Notes: generated from the sequence alone by a model not told the origin. Counted from the first letter of the stretch, positions 25,292-34,704 are shown. The stretch is 64,000 nucleotides of DNA from Chryseobacterium camelliae (GCF_002770595.1 NZ_CP022986.1:2976001-3040000); one strand, 5' to 3'. Numbers and translations are program-made.

Positions 25292-26620
25292 ATGGACAGA
25301 AGGTATTTTAAAACAGGACTCATACTTGCCGCACTGATCGGCATGAGCCAGAAGGCTGAAGCTCAGAAAAAGAACGACTTCAACAATCCTGCTCTTACCC
25401 ACTATTTTAATGAACAGCATTCACGGTATATTTCCTTTAGCGGATATGCGGAACTCTGGGCCCGTTATGCCCAGCTTAACCCGGGAAGCATGGTGAATAA
25501 TGATGCCAAATCAGAGGTGTCGGATCTTTCACTTCGCAGGGTAAGGGTGAAAATGACTTACAAACCTACTGAAAAGCTGATGTTTGTGCTCCAGGGAGGA
25601 ACCACCAATGTGAATGTCAATGCGAAAGGCAGCAATTACTTCGATCTGCTGGATGCCTATGCAGAATATGCATTCAGTGATAAGATTGCTTTCGGTGCGG
25701 GGCGATCCACATGGAGAGGCCTTTCCCGGTTTACTACGGGCCCGCTGAATACACTTCTGTATGATCTTCCGGCCTATGCGACATCCAATGCCGGTGCAAC
25801 AGATTATACCGTGAGAGAATTAAGTGCTTATATCAAAGGTCAGCTGGGGAAATTTGATTACCGTCTGGTAATTGCAGATCCGTATACCATGGCAACGGCA
25901 GACCCGAAACCCAATGTGTCCACCTTCAGCAAAAATTCGCCCCACAAAGATTTCTCAGGGTATTTCAGGTATGCTTTCCTGGATACGGAAAATATTTCTA
26001 CGCCCTTTAATTCCGGAACGTATGTAGGAAAAAAGAATGTGTTAAGCCTGGGTGCCGGATTTGATTATATCCACAATGCCATGTGGCATCAGGATGCTGC
26101 TAAAAATACAGTGAATGATGATATGAAAAGCTTTGCGGTAGACCTGTTCTATGATGCGCCGCTAAACCGGGAAAAAGGAACCTCCGTAAGTGCCTATGCC
26201 ATGGCTATGCATAATGACTACGGTCCGAATTATGTCCGTTATGTGGGAACCAATAACCCGGCCACTTCGGTGGATGCTTCGCTTGCCAGCCTTAACGGTG
26301 CCGGAAATGCCATGCCTGTCATCGGAACCGGGAATACCTATTATGTCCAGCTGGGCGGAACTTTGCCCTATCTCAACAAAGAAAAGAAAAACCTCCAATT
26401 GCAGCCTGCTGTAGGCGTACAATTGTCCGACCTGAAAGCCCTGCATGATCATGCCGTTATTTATGATGCCGGAATTTCCCTGCTCATGAACGGAATGTCT
26501 TCCAGGCTTACCTTCAATGCACAGAACCGTCCGGTTTTTACCGGTGATGCTGCAAATAATGCTGTCGTGTCAGACCGTAAGTGGCAGTTTGTCCTGAAGT
26601 ACAGGATTGATTTTAATTAA
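25292..26620 (+). CDS. Outer-membrane porin, phosphate-selective porin type (442 aa)
   Basis: A signal peptide ends KAEAQ. The mature protein has alternating beta-strand sequence, the phrase SEVSDLSLRRVRVKMTYKPT typical of OprO/OprP-like porins near the N-terminus, and a C-terminal strand ending KYRIDFN. It forms a diffusion channel in the outer membrane. The solute is not evident; phosphate is the family name, not a deduction. It is downstream of the TTCTAA operator and likely controlled by the adjacent two-component system. Confidence 0.85.
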   Translation: MDRRYFKTGLILAALIGMSQKAEAQKKNDFNNPALTHYFNEQHSRYISFSGYAELWARYAQLNPGSMVNNDAKSEVSDLSLRRVRVKMTYKPTEKLMFVLQGGTTNVNVNAKGSNYFDLLDAYAEYAFSDKIAFGAGRSTWRGLSRFTTGPLNTLLYDLPAYATSNAGATDYTVRELSAYIKGQLGKFDYRLVIADPYTMATADPKPNVSTFSKNSPHKDFSGYFRYAFLDTENISTPFNSGTYVGKKNVLSLGAGFDYIHNAMWHQDAAKNTVNDDMKSFAVDLFYDAPLNREKGTSVSAYAMAMHNDYGPNYVRYVGTNNPATSVDASLASLNGAGNAMPVIGTGNTYYVQLGGTLPYLNKEKKNLQLQPAVGVQLSDLKALHDHAVIYDAGISLLMNGMSSRLTFNAQNRPVFTGDAANNAVVSDRKWQFVLKYRIDFN

Positions 26621-26676
26621 ATGACTCCCTCCGGTCACTACTTGACAGAAGACAACCATAAACAATAGTATTTAGT

Positions 26677-27099
26677 ATGGAAAGAAGAAAATTTTTATTC
26701 CGCTCAGTACAGGCTTCGGCATTCCTGCTGTTTTCAGGGAATATACTGGCCTCTGCTTTACCTATGTTTAACCCCGTAAAAAAGAAAAAAGTGTATTTCC
26801 ATTATTTGTTATTCTGGCTCAGAAAAGATCTTTCTGAAGCTGAGGTGAAAGAATTTGAGAACTTCTTCAAAGGGCTTGCAAAGCTACCTTATCAGAAAAA
26901 TCTCCGTTACGGAAAACCCGCAGCGTCCAGTCCGAGAAGTGTTCTGGATAACAGCTTTACGTACAATGCCTCCATGGAATTCGACAGCCTGGAAGAATTG
27001 GAAGCGTACGGGCAACTTCCGGAGCACCTGGCCCTCGTAAAGCAATACAAGCCATTCTTCGAAAGAATGCTGGTTCATGATACCGTTTATAACGCATAA
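26677..27099 (+). CDS. Exported Dabb-like (stress-responsive A/B barrel) protein (140 aa)
   Basis: The N-terminus MERRKFLFRSVQASAFLLF resembles a Tat-type signal (RRKFLF). The rest fits a small alpha/beta-barrel Dabb protein (VYFHYLLFWLRKDLSEAEVKEF, and ending MLVHDTVY). Biochemical roles in the family are diverse and unknown here. It lies 56 bases after the porin and 18 before the cupin, so it probably belongs to the porin operon. Confidence 0.75.
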   Translation: MERRKFLFRSVQASAFLLFSGNILASALPMFNPVKKKKVYFHYLLFWLRKDLSEAEVKEFENFFKGLAKLPYQKNLRYGKPAASSPRSVLDNSFTYNASMEFDSLEELEAYGQLPEHLALVKQYKPFFERMLVHDTVYNA

Positions 27100-27117
27100 A
27101 AGAATCCTATTAAAAAA

Positions 27118-27609
27118 ATGAAAAACATCATTAAAGGCATAAGCCTTGTTGTAGCACTTTCCACAATGAACTGTATGAATGCACAACATCATCATGACAA
27201 AAAAATCAGTGTAAAAGCAGAAGAAACCACTGAATACATCCCTGCTATCCGGCTTGTCAACAATCCGGACGGATCATGTACTTTTGAAAAAGGAAGAATT
27301 CCTACCCTGAAGCATATGAACACCACTACGTTCTGGATGAGCAATAAGACGGAGGATTGGGAAAAAAATGCCCATCCTGCACCCAGGAGACAATATGTGA
27401 TTACCATCAAGGGGAACATCAAGTTCAAGGTAACGGACGGCTCTACGTTTGTCATTAAGCCCGGAACCGTTTTATTGGCAGAGGACCTTAAAGGAAAAGG
27501 GCACAGCTGGGATATGGTGAAAAGCAAGGTTTGGGAGAGGCTGTATATTCCGATTGCAGAAGATGCAGACGATCTGTTTATTGCTGATCAGGACAAGGAC
27601 AAGGATTAA
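27118..27609 (+). CDS. Exported cupin-like protein (163 aa)
   Basis: A signal peptide ends MNAQ, followed by a His cluster (HHHDKK). The middle reads as a cupin-type barrel (RRQYVITIKGNIKFKVTDGS, then VIKPGTVLLAEDLKGKGHSW) with His residues in suitable places for a metal. The C-terminus is Asp/Lys-rich. Substrate unknown. It is the last gene of the porin-Dabb-cupin unit, ended by the hairpin at 27649-27674. Confidence 0.75.
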   Translation: MKNIIKGISLVVALSTMNCMNAQHHHDKKISVKAEETTEYIPAIRLVNNPDGSCTFEKGRIPTLKHMNTTTFWMSNKTEDWEKNAHPAPRRQYVITIKGNIKFKVTDGSTFVIKPGTVLLAEDLKGKGHSWDMVKSKVWERLYIPIAEDADDLFIADQDKDKD

Positions 27610-27648
27610 TTCAGTTGTACAGCTGAGTTTATATTATTCGTACAATGG

Positions 27649-27674
27649 AAAAGCAGCCCGAAAGGCTGCTTTTT
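27649..27674. terminator. Bidirectional terminator between the cupin gene and fabF
   Basis: AAAAGCAGCC (27649-27658) pairs perfectly with GGCTGCTTTT (27664-27673), with A- and T-runs on either side serving both convergent genes. Confidence 0.85.
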
Positions 27675-27702
27675 GTGTATTATATTCTGTAATCTAAAAA
27701 AA

Positions 27703-28944
27703 TTACTGAAACTTTTTAAACACCAGGGTAGCATTGTGCCCGCCGAAACCGAAGGCATTGCTTAATGCAAAATTGATCTTTTTTTCTTTCGCCTCTCCGA
27801 ATATAATGTTAACTTCTTTCGGAATATTTTCGTCAAGTTTGTGAAGATTGATCGTCGGCGGGATGATCCCGTTCTCAATGGCTTTGACGGATAAGATCGC
27901 TTCCGCAGCACCGGCGGCCCCGAGCAAATGCCCGGTCATGGACTTCGTAGCACTGATATCGAGGTTTTTACTTCCTTTAAATAAAGTATGGATCCCGTTA
28001 AGCTCTACCAGGTCTCCCATGGGGGTAGAGGTTGCATGAGGATTCAGGTAATCGATATCTTCTGTATTGGCCCCGGCTTCCTTCAGGGCCAGCTGCATCG
28101 CTTTAATCGCTCCCACTCCGTCCGGATGAGGTGCCGTCATGTGATAGGCATCCGCAGTCATGGCAGCTCCGGCAAGTTCCGCATAAATTTTCGCTCCTCT
28201 TGCTCTGGCATGTTCATATTCTTCCAGGATCAGCGCTCCTGCCCCTTCTCCCATCACAAAACCGTCACGGTCTGCATCGTACGGACGACTCGCCGTTGCA
28301 CAATCATCATTCCGGGTAGACATGGCCTTCATAATAGAGAAACCGCCGACAGAGGCCGGAGAAATGGCAGCTTCGGAACCTCCGCTTACCATCACTTTCG
28401 CTTTGCCTAAACGGATGTAGTTAAAAGCATCCATCAGTGCGGTGTTCCCTGTTGCACATGCTGAAATAGTCGTGTAATTAATGCCCTGAAGGCCAAACTT
28501 CATGGAAATCATTCCGGAAGCCATGTTGGCGATGAATTTAGGGACAAAAAACGGATTGAACCTTGGCGTTCCGTCGCCCTGTGCAAAATTCATCACTTCA
28601 TTTTCAAAAGTCCACATACCGCCCTGTCCGGTTCCCCAGACTACACCGGTATCAAAAGGATCCATAGTTTCCAGCTCAAGACCGGAGTCTTTCAGGGCTT
28701 CAGCAGCAGAATACATGGCGTATTGTGAAAACAGGTCACTTCTTTTGATTTCATTATGGGTAAGGTGCACTTTAGGATCAAAGTTCTTCACTTCACAGGC
28801 AAAGTCCACCTTGAATTTTTCAGGATTGAAATGGGTAATTTTACCGGCACCGCTCACTCCTTTGATGCTGTTCTGCCAGAATTCTTCTACATTATTTCCC
28901 AAAGGCGTTACTGCGCCCAGTCCTGTAATAACAACTCTCTTCAT
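27703..28944 (-). CDS. fabF: Beta-ketoacyl-ACP synthase II (413 aa)
   Basis: Condenses malonyl-ACP with acyl-ACP in fatty acid elongation. The Cys-His-His triad is intact: SACATGNTA, NPHATSTPMGD, and TKSMTGHLLGAAGA. Length is normal. It directly follows a PaaI-type thioesterase and a TetR regulator on the same strand (gap with the thioesterase zero bases). That makes it look like a regulated accessory copy rather than the housekeeping gene normally found beside acpP, which is not in this window. Confidence 0.93.
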   Translation of the reverse strand: MKRVVITGLGAVTPLGNNVEEFWQNSIKGVSGAGKITHFNPEKFKVDFACEVKNFDPKVHLTHNEIKRSDLFSQYAMYSAAEALKDSGLELETMDPFDTGVVWGTGQGGMWTFENEVMNFAQGDGTPRFNPFFVPKFIANMASGMISMKFGLQGINYTTISACATGNTALMDAFNYIRLGKAKVMVSGGSEAAISPASVGGFSIMKAMSTRNDDCATASRPYDADRDGFVMGEGAGALILEEYEHARARGAKIYAELAGAAMTADAYHMTAPHPDGVGAIKAMQLALKEAGANTEDIDYLNPHATSTPMGDLVELNGIHTLFKGSKNLDISATKSMTGHLLGAAGAAEAILSVKAIENGIIPPTINLHKLDENIPKEVNIIFGEAKEKKINFALSNAFGFGGHNATLVFKKFQ

Positions 28945-29370
28945 TTAGGTATTGATTTTAAAAAGATTAGAGGTTCCCCTCGCGATAAGGCGTGTTTTGT
29001 CTGCATTCCATATTTCGCATTGCGCGTTCACAAACTGTTTCCCTCTTTTAATAATTTTCGTTTCGGCTATAATATGATCATTTTCTTTGGCTGTTGAAAA
29101 ATAATCAATACTGTTATTTACCGTAACAATAAAGTCTTTCTTATTCAGTGTAAACATAGTAGCGCCAATACTGTCGTCTATGATTGCAGCAGTAACACCA
29201 CCATGAAGGTTGCCCATCGGGTTGAGCCATTCTGCCCTTACCGTATACTGAAATGATATTTCGCCTTCTTCTGCAGAAAGCACAACAGGATTCAGCCAGC
29301 GCATAAAAGGAGAGGGTGAGCCTGTAAACTCTTTTCCGGTAAAGGACCGGAGGATTTCCAGTTTATCCAT
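28945..29370 (-). CDS. PaaI-family thioesterase (141 aa)
   Basis: A hot-dog-fold protein with GNLHGGVTAAIIDDSIGAT (residues about 51-70), the family active-site helix, and a length typical of PaaI/YdiI-type acyl-CoA thioesterases. It sits between tetR and fabF with gaps of four and zero bases, so it is one operon. It probably hydrolyses or edits an acyl thioester handled by this unit. Confidence 0.88.
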   Translation of the reverse strand: MDKLEILRSFTGKEFTGSPSPFMRWLNPVVLSAEEGEISFQYTVRAEWLNPMGNLHGGVTAAIIDDSIGATMFTLNKKDFIVTVNNSIDYFSTAKENDHIIAETKIIKRGKQFVNAQCEIWNADKTRLIARGTSNLFKINT

Positions 29371-29374
29371 GATA

Positions 29375-29980
29375 TTAATAATAGGAATTTTTTTGTATTT
29401 CGGTAATCAGTTGTAAGACCCGGTCCAGCGCATAATGCAGGTGCTTTTCATTTCCTGTGCTTTTGGAGAGCAGGATGCCGCCTTCTATCAAAGTGACCGA
29501 CAGGGAAGCATATTCCTCTGTATCAATGGTCATGCTGAATTCATTTTTTTCCTGTCCGGACCTGATGATTTCTGTAATGGCTGCGATCCATGATTCAAAA
29601 GAATTCTTCACCTGGCTGCTGAGTGCGGGAAAAGTATCATCCGCCTCTGTAGCTGCATTCATCAGCGGACAGCCCCCGGTTTTAAAGACCAGCGGCCAAT
29701 GGTTGCGGTAGAACGATACAAGCGCATACAGCTGATCTGAGACTGTAGGGTATTCTTCTTTCATAACTTCCTGCATGTTCTTCCTTAGTATTCCGTAATT
29801 ATACCGGAATACGGCAAGCGCTACTTCGTCTTTATTTTCGAAATTCCCGTAGATACTTCCTTTTGTCAATCCTGTAGCCTCGCTGATATCAGATAACGAT
29901 GTAGAAAGGTAACCTTTGGTGTTGAACAAAACGGCAGTTTTCTCGATGATGAACTGTCTTGTCTTTTCTGCTTTAGACAT
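29375..29980 (-). CDS. TetR-family transcriptional regulator (201 aa)
   Basis: The N-terminal helix-turn-helix has TGLTKGSIYGNFENKDEVAL (residues about 31-50), the classic TetR recognition helix. The C-terminal part is ligand-binding, of the AcrR/QacR sort. It is first gene of a tetR-thioesterase-fabF operon. A perfect 9-bp palindrome at 30007-30030 upstream is almost surely its operator, implying autorepression. The inducer may be an acyl-CoA or lipid-like molecule (inference from the operon). Confidence 0.93.
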   Translation of the reverse strand: MSKAEKTRQFIIEKTAVLFNTKGYLSTSLSDISEATGLTKGSIYGNFENKDEVALAVFRYNYGILRKNMQEVMKEEYPTVSDQLYALVSFYRNHWPLVFKTGGCPLMNAATEADDTFPALSSQVKNSFESWIAAITEIIRSGQEKNEFSMTIDTEEYASLSVTLIEGGILLSKSTGNEKHLHYALDRVLQLITEIQKNSYY

Positions 29981-29996
29981 AGATCATATTTAGAAG

Positions 29997-30004
29997 CAAA
30001 TATA
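29997..30004 (-). promoter_or_regulatory. -7 box of the tetR-thioesterase-fabF operon
   Basis: TATATTTG on the minus strand, 16 bases upstream of the tetR ATG. The palindromic operator begins two bases further upstream. Confidence 0.65.
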
Positions 30005-30006
30005 TA

Positions 30007-30030
30007 AAAATATACCGAATAGTATATTTT
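30007..30030. promoter_or_regulatory. TetR operator palindrome
   Basis: AAAATATAC (30007-30015), six bases, GTATATTTT (30022-30030): perfect inverted repeat directly upstream of the -7 box, where a bound repressor would block polymerase. Confidence 0.8.
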
Positions 30031-30094
30031 ATTTTAAAAATAAACCTGAACTTTAAAAATCCAGGCTTGTCATCTTAATAGCAGTGCTATTAAA

Positions 30095-30511
30095 TTAGGC
30101 TAATGTAGCATTAAGCGTAATTTCAAAATTGAAAGCGGCGCTTACCGGACATTCTTTCTCTGCTGTTTTTGCATGCTTCTGGAATTCTTCTTCAGAGATT
30201 CCCGGTACTTTTGCTGTTAATGTCAGTTCCGATTTTGTAATTTTTCCGGCACTTGGATCAAGGGTTACCACAGATTTAGTAGTCAGTTCCTCAGGCGTAA
30301 ATCCTGCCTGAGTAAGCTCCGCGCTCAGTTTCATCGTGAAGCATCCTGCATGGGCTGCAGCCAGTAATTCTTCAGGGTTGGTTCCCACACCTTCTTCAAA
30401 ACGGCTGTTGAAAGAGTATTGGGTCTGGTTCAAAGTTGTGCTCTGGGTAGTAAGGTGGCCTTTTCCTTCTTTTACGGTTCCGGTCCAAACGGCTGTTGCA
30501 TTGCGTTTCAT
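30095..30511 (-). CDS. OsmC-family peroxiredoxin-like protein (138 aa)
   Basis: Both catalytic Cys are present: AHAGCFTMKLSAEL and KECPVSAAF. The start is MKRNATAVWTGTVKEGKG, the OsmC (rather than Ohr) pattern. The family reduces organic hydroperoxides using dithiols. Cytoplasmic. It has its own promoter (-7 box at 30556-30563). Confidence 0.92.
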   Translation of the reverse strand: MKRNATAVWTGTVKEGKGHLTTQSTTLNQTQYSFNSRFEEGVGTNPEELLAAAHAGCFTMKLSAELTQAGFTPEELTTKSVVTLDPSAGKITKSELTLTAKVPGISEEEFQKHAKTAEKECPVSAAFNFEITLNATLA

Positions 30512-30555
30512 AATAGTTCTGCTTTTTATTGTTATGTGTATTAATTTTTACAGGA

Positions 30556-30563
30556 CAAAGATA
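30556..30563 (-). promoter_or_regulatory. -7 box of the osmC-like gene
   Basis: TATCTTTG on the minus strand, 44 bases upstream of the ATG at 30511. Confidence 0.55.
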
Positions 30564-30599
30564 TATCACATACTGTTCCAACTCAATACACAAAAGGAA

Positions 30600-31466
30600 C
30601 TACCTATTGTACTTTTTTCCCGAAAGGTAGTTTTTCCTGAAATTGGCAGGCGTATTTTCTGTCTTTTGGGTAAAAAGCCTGTTGAAATACGCCGGATCAT
30701 CATAACCCAGATGATGGGCAATTTCTTTAACAGGTTTATCGGTATACAGCAATAACCTTTTGGCTTCCAGTAAAATCCTGTTGATGATCAGCTGGTTCGG
30801 GCTTTCCAGTTGTAAAGCTCTGAACTTATGGCTCAGTGTTTTTGGAGCAATATGCAGAAGGTCTGCGTACTCTGAAACGTTGTGCTTCTCCCTGAAATGA
30901 ATTTCAAGATACCTGCTGAAGTCCCTGAAAATGTCCAGCTCATGACCGGAAATCCTGATTTTGTCCTGATCCAGATGCTGCCTCTTCCACATTCTGGTAG
31001 ATCTTATGATCAGCTGTTTCACGTAGGTGCGGATCATCTCCTCTGCAGAGGAATCTTTCCATTCCAGTTCATGCTGTATGTTGCTGAATATATTTTTTAC
31101 AACGGCTGCTTCCTGATCGTCAAGTTCTACAAACGGGATTTCAAAAACATTATGAAACAGGAGCCCGTCACAGGCTACTTCTTTGTCATGGATCTGTATG
31201 CAATAAAAATCGCGGTTATAATAGAGCAGAGCCGCTTCATCTTTACCGTACTCTATATTTACCTGTTGGTTGCTGAGGAAAAAAAGATTAGGTTTTTGGG
31301 TCCTGAAATGATTAAAATCAACGGTAAGTTCATAGCCCGCCGGAATAAAAAATATTTTCACGTCATGACGGAATTTATCGCTGTTAACAATTCCGGGATG
31401 TTCACCGAAAAAGAATTCGAGCCCAAGCTTCTTATAATGGTCTTCAAAAATGAGCGGTTGCAGCAT
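30600..31466 (-). CDS. AraC-family transcriptional regulator (288 aa)
   Basis: An N-terminal cupin-like sensing domain (about residues 1-160) and a C-terminal double helix-turn-helix (about 190-285) with VSEYADLLHIAPKTLSHKFR and VKEIAHHLGYDDPAYFNRLF. I take the ATG at 31466. An in-frame start at 31559 would place codons across the receptor-gene terminator hairpin (31497-31525) and adds 31 residues unlike the family. The targets are unknown. Confidence 0.88.
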   Translation of the reverse strand: MLQPLIFEDHYKKLGLEFFFGEHPGIVNSDKFRHDVKIFFIPAGYELTVDFNHFRTQKPNLFFLSNQQVNIEYGKDEAALLYYNRDFYCIQIHDKEVACDGLLFHNVFEIPFVELDDQEAAVVKNIFSNIQHELEWKDSSAEEMIRTYVKQLIIRSTRMWKRQHLDQDKIRISGHELDIFRDFSRYLEIHFREKHNVSEYADLLHIAPKTLSHKFRALQLESPNQLIINRILLEAKRLLLYTDKPVKEIAHHLGYDDPAYFNRLFTQKTENTPANFRKNYLSGKKYNR

Positions 31467-31490
31467 ATGGATATATTGGATAAAAATACA

Positions 31491-31525
31491 AAAAAGCATG
31501 GCTTGACGGTATCGGTCAAGCCATG
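31491..31525 (-). terminator. Terminator of the HMA-TonB receptor gene
   Basis: CATGGCTTGAC (31497-31507) pairs perfectly with GTCAAGCCATG (31515-31525). On the minus strand the stem is followed by a T-run. Confidence 0.85.
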
Positions 31526-31587
31526 TTTTACGACCGGAATCTGTCGATGGTAAAAGCAACCTTTTAGACGCTGTTTATCCAGGTCGG

Positions 31588-34260
31588 TTAGAACGTCACA
31601 TCCAGTCCTACATAAAAGTTGGCTTTCATGATCGGCGCATAAACCATTCCGCCGTCAAAATAGTTTCCAAACGGATTCCTGAAATCTACAATAGCGTTCT
31701 TCTGATAATAAGAAGTCAGGTTTTCACCTCCCAGGTAAGCCCTTATCTTATTGCTGAAATTTCTGGAAACCTGCGCATTCAGCACGGCATAAGGCTCTGA
31801 GTAAGCCGGCAGCCTGAATTCCTGAGGATTGGAAAATGTTTCCGGAAGCCTTTGCTTTCCGATCCAGTTAAGTGTGGTATCGAAGCTCCAGAATCCGCCT
31901 TTTGTATTTTTATTGGTTGCATACGCAAGGTTCAGAAATCCTCTGTGTTTTGCCATAAACGGAACTTCGCGCCTTCCTTCAAGATAGTCTGCCTGAACAT
32001 CGTAATATTTATAAGCAAGCCTTACCTCGAAGTTTTTGAACGGAATAAAGTCCCACTGGGTCTGGAAAGAATTGGCAAAAGACTTCCCCTCAAGGTTATA
32101 GAAGGTCAGCTGCTGCGGTGAACGGTCAAGATCTACCAGTACCTGATCCTGGAAATCGGTTCTGAAAAAATCAGCGACGATGGAGGATTTCCTTCCGAAC
32201 AGTTTGAATTCCTGTTGCAGGCTGGCACCGTAGTTCCAGGCAATTTCAGTTTTCAGTCCATAGATATTTCCGCCGTTCTGCATGATCTGAACCATACGGT
32301 TGGAAGCAAAATACTGCTGGCTTTCCGCGAAAACGTTAGCCGTCCTGAATCCCCTTCCGGCAGAAAGCCTCAGGATGGTTTGCGGACTGATGTCGTATTT
32401 AAAGTTCATTCTCGGTGTAAACTGCGTTTCTGCCAGATTATGAAAATCCACGCGCGCGCCTGCAACCAGAGTATATTTCAGGCCGGTCAGCGTATATTCG
32501 GCAAAGGCTCCCGGAACGATTTCATTCCTTTTGAAGTGATCGGTCAGATAATTTTCATCATAACCATCATACATGAAGCTTGCTCCTGCTTTATATTTAT
32601 GGTTGGTATTGCCCAGTATGCTCTCAAAGATCAGATTGGAATAATAGGTATGCTGTTTACCTGAATAATTCCTCAACCCAAAGAAGCTGTCCTGCTGGTG
32701 ATACGTGTACTGGTTCATCCAGCCTAAGCTCTGGTAAGGTTTCCCTTTAAAAACATAGCCGGTCTTGTTCCATACCTGAAACCTTGAGATATCGATTCCT
32801 ACACCATAAGCCGATTGTTTATCCTGAGCAATCTTTTTATCGAATCCCGTCTGTCCGGAAGTCCGCTCATCCCTGATGAAATTAATCCCGAAGTGAGAAC
32901 CGAAACCGGATTTTTCCAGGTCATTGTAATTTAACAAATACGCGGCATTGATCTGTGTGCCTTTCGGCCTGTCAAGAAACCCGTCTTTATTCATATCCGT
33001 ATTGCCGAATGTTCCGTTTCCGTGAAGAAGGAACGTTTGGGACCATTGGTCATTGATTTTGGAGACACTGGTTATGTTGGCTTCGGTACGTCCGTTGAAA
33101 TCGGCAAAAAGGTTGAGTGAAGTTTCAGGTTTTGATGCATTTTTCAGCAGCTCGGTATTGATCTGCCCGGTAATGCTTTCATATCCATTGGTAACCGTGC
33201 TGCCTCCTTTGGTCAGCTGAATGCTTTCAATCCATCTTCCCGGAATAAAGCTGAGGCCATACGCTGAAGCCAGTCCCCTGATTTCCGGCAGCAGTTCTTT
33301 GGTTAAGCTGGTGTATTTCTGATCCAGTCCCAGCATTTTAAGCTGCTTGGTTCCGGTAACGGCATTGCTGAAAGAAACATCTACGGTCGCATTGGTTTCG
33401 AAACTTTCGGAAAGGTTGCAGCATGCAGCCTTCAGCAATTCCTTGCGGTCGATATTGAATACCATTCCGGCTTCTTTTTTATTCAGTGAAGTAGCAGCCT
33501 TTGAGCCTGTCACCGTTACCCCTTCAATTGTTTTCCCATCTGTTTCAGATACGCTGTGTTGAGCATGGGAAGAATCTGTTGCTTCTTCTGCATGAACTTT
33601 GGGGTTAACTTCCCCGAAAGGGATGTTCCTGTCATAGAGACAGCAGGAAGGGAGATTTTTATAAACGGCATCTGACGCCCTGTATCGTTCATTATCATGG
33701 CCTGCATCCGCAATTTTCTGCAGGATTTTGTCTGATGAGGTGGTTGCCGGATCAAAGTCAAGGGTTAACGTCTGACTTTCTGCATTCCATTCAGCAGAAC
33801 GGGCACCGGCTTCCTTGGATGCTTTTTCAATTCTTGCCTTGCAGGATTCACAGTTCCCTCTGACAAAAAATTCATTTTCTTTCTTTGTATTGTGATGGCT
33901 GTATTCAGCAGTACCCTGGGTATCATCGGGTCCGCGATCATAATGGCAACAGGCAGGCAGTACTTCATACGCCGCAGGACTTGCCTTAAATTTCTCATTA
34001 TCGTGGCCGGCCTCAGCTACCTTCTGTAAAATACCATCTGTAGAGGTGCTGTTGTCTGTTTTAAGCGTTAATATCTGGGAATCTATAGAATATACAGCTT
34101 TTTTTGCGCCTGCTTTCACTGCTGTACTTTCAATTCTTGCCTTGCACATCTCACACTTTCCTTTTACGCCGAACTGCTGTTTAGAAAGGGTTTGGGCAAA
34201 AATCCATTGGGAAGATACCAGGAATATACCAAGAAATATCCTGGAAATATATAATTTCAT
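31588..34260 (-). CDS. TonB-dependent receptor with two N-terminal heavy-metal-associated (HMA) domains (890 aa)
   Basis: A signal peptide (ending IFAQ) is followed by two HMA-like repeats (residues about 27-95 and 130-200) with metal motifs GKCEMCKARIE and GNCESCKARIE. Each is followed by a CC-Tyr-Asp motif (ACCHYDR, SCCLYDR). A His-rich linker (about 215-240) leads to a TonB plug containing ACCNLSESFETN and an outer-membrane barrel ending FYVGLDVTF. This fits import or sensing of a soft metal such as copper. The adjacent HYC_CC_PP-type protein and NPPHG lipoprotein also suggest metal handling. Confidence 0.88.
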   Translation of the reverse strand: MKLYISRIFLGIFLVSSQWIFAQTLSKQQFGVKGKCEMCKARIESTAVKAGAKKAVYSIDSQILTLKTDNSTSTDGILQKVAEAGHDNEKFKASPAAYEVLPACCHYDRGPDDTQGTAEYSHHNTKKENEFFVRGNCESCKARIEKASKEAGARSAEWNAESQTLTLDFDPATTSSDKILQKIADAGHDNERYRASDAVYKNLPSCCLYDRNIPFGEVNPKVHAEEATDSSHAQHSVSETDGKTIEGVTVTGSKAATSLNKKEAGMVFNIDRKELLKAACCNLSESFETNATVDVSFSNAVTGTKQLKMLGLDQKYTSLTKELLPEIRGLASAYGLSFIPGRWIESIQLTKGGSTVTNGYESITGQINTELLKNASKPETSLNLFADFNGRTEANITSVSKINDQWSQTFLLHGNGTFGNTDMNKDGFLDRPKGTQINAAYLLNYNDLEKSGFGSHFGINFIRDERTSGQTGFDKKIAQDKQSAYGVGIDISRFQVWNKTGYVFKGKPYQSLGWMNQYTYHQQDSFFGLRNYSGKQHTYYSNLIFESILGNTNHKYKAGASFMYDGYDENYLTDHFKRNEIVPGAFAEYTLTGLKYTLVAGARVDFHNLAETQFTPRMNFKYDISPQTILRLSAGRGFRTANVFAESQQYFASNRMVQIMQNGGNIYGLKTEIAWNYGASLQQEFKLFGRKSSIVADFFRTDFQDQVLVDLDRSPQQLTFYNLEGKSFANSFQTQWDFIPFKNFEVRLAYKYYDVQADYLEGRREVPFMAKHRGFLNLAYATNKNTKGGFWSFDTTLNWIGKQRLPETFSNPQEFRLPAYSEPYAVLNAQVSRNFSNKIRAYLGGENLTSYYQKNAIVDFRNPFGNYFDGGMVYAPIMKANFYVGLDVTF

Positions 34261-34326
34261 GTGGTTTAAAATTTAGATTAATAAAAATTCAGTTCACCTG
34301 TTGATGGTAAACTTTAGCGAATAGTA

Positions 34327-34704
34327 TTAACCTAATTTAGGCGGCTGCCATATTTCTTTCAAACGGTCTGAAAGATAGGGATCGGAATACTGAAACTGTA
34401 AGTTCCTGTTAGACTTATAATAGGATAATTCCAGCTTTTGGTTTACGGAAAAAGGAGTTCCGATAAAAGTATAGCATACTGCACAGGTGGAGCAGCAGTG
34501 GTCATCACAGGAAGAGGGTTTCTGGCTTTTATCCTGACGCTGATTGGAATGATGAGTATGCCGGCTGTCTTTCTTACAGCATTGCATTTCCGAATCCTGT
34601 TGTTTACAGCATGTTTCCTGCATATTTTCGAGATACAGCGTATCCTTAGGAACCAGAAAAATTCCCAGGCAGAAAACAATCGCTATGATCTGAAATAGTT
34701 TCAC
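34327..34704 (-). CDS. HYC_CC_PP-type Cys/His-rich protein (125 aa)
   Basis: An N-terminal hydrophobic helix (KLFQIIAIVFCLGIFLV) is followed by Cys- and His-rich stretches (ETCCKQQDSEMQCCKK, RHTHHSNQR, CDDHCCSTCAVCYTF) and a C-terminus ending WQPPKLG. This matches the HYC_CC_PP family as I remember it, of unknown function and often near metal receptors. The start is taken as GTG at 34704 because a -7 box lies at 34710-34717. A TTG at 34743 would lie upstream of that promoter and inside the neighbouring gene. Confidence 0.78.
   Translation of the reverse strand: MKLFQIIAIVFCLGIFLVPKDTLYLENMQETCCKQQDSEMQCCKKDSRHTHHSNQRQDKSQKPSSCDDHCCSTCAVCYTFIGTPFSVNQKLELSYYKSNRNLQFQYSDPYLSDRLKEIWQPPKLG

Noticed and set aside
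26632..26650. ACTTGACAGAAG before the Dabb-like gene, resembling the cluster operator
   Set aside because: It lacks the flanking CG bases and the 11-base spaced -7 box in either orientation, so it looks coincidental.
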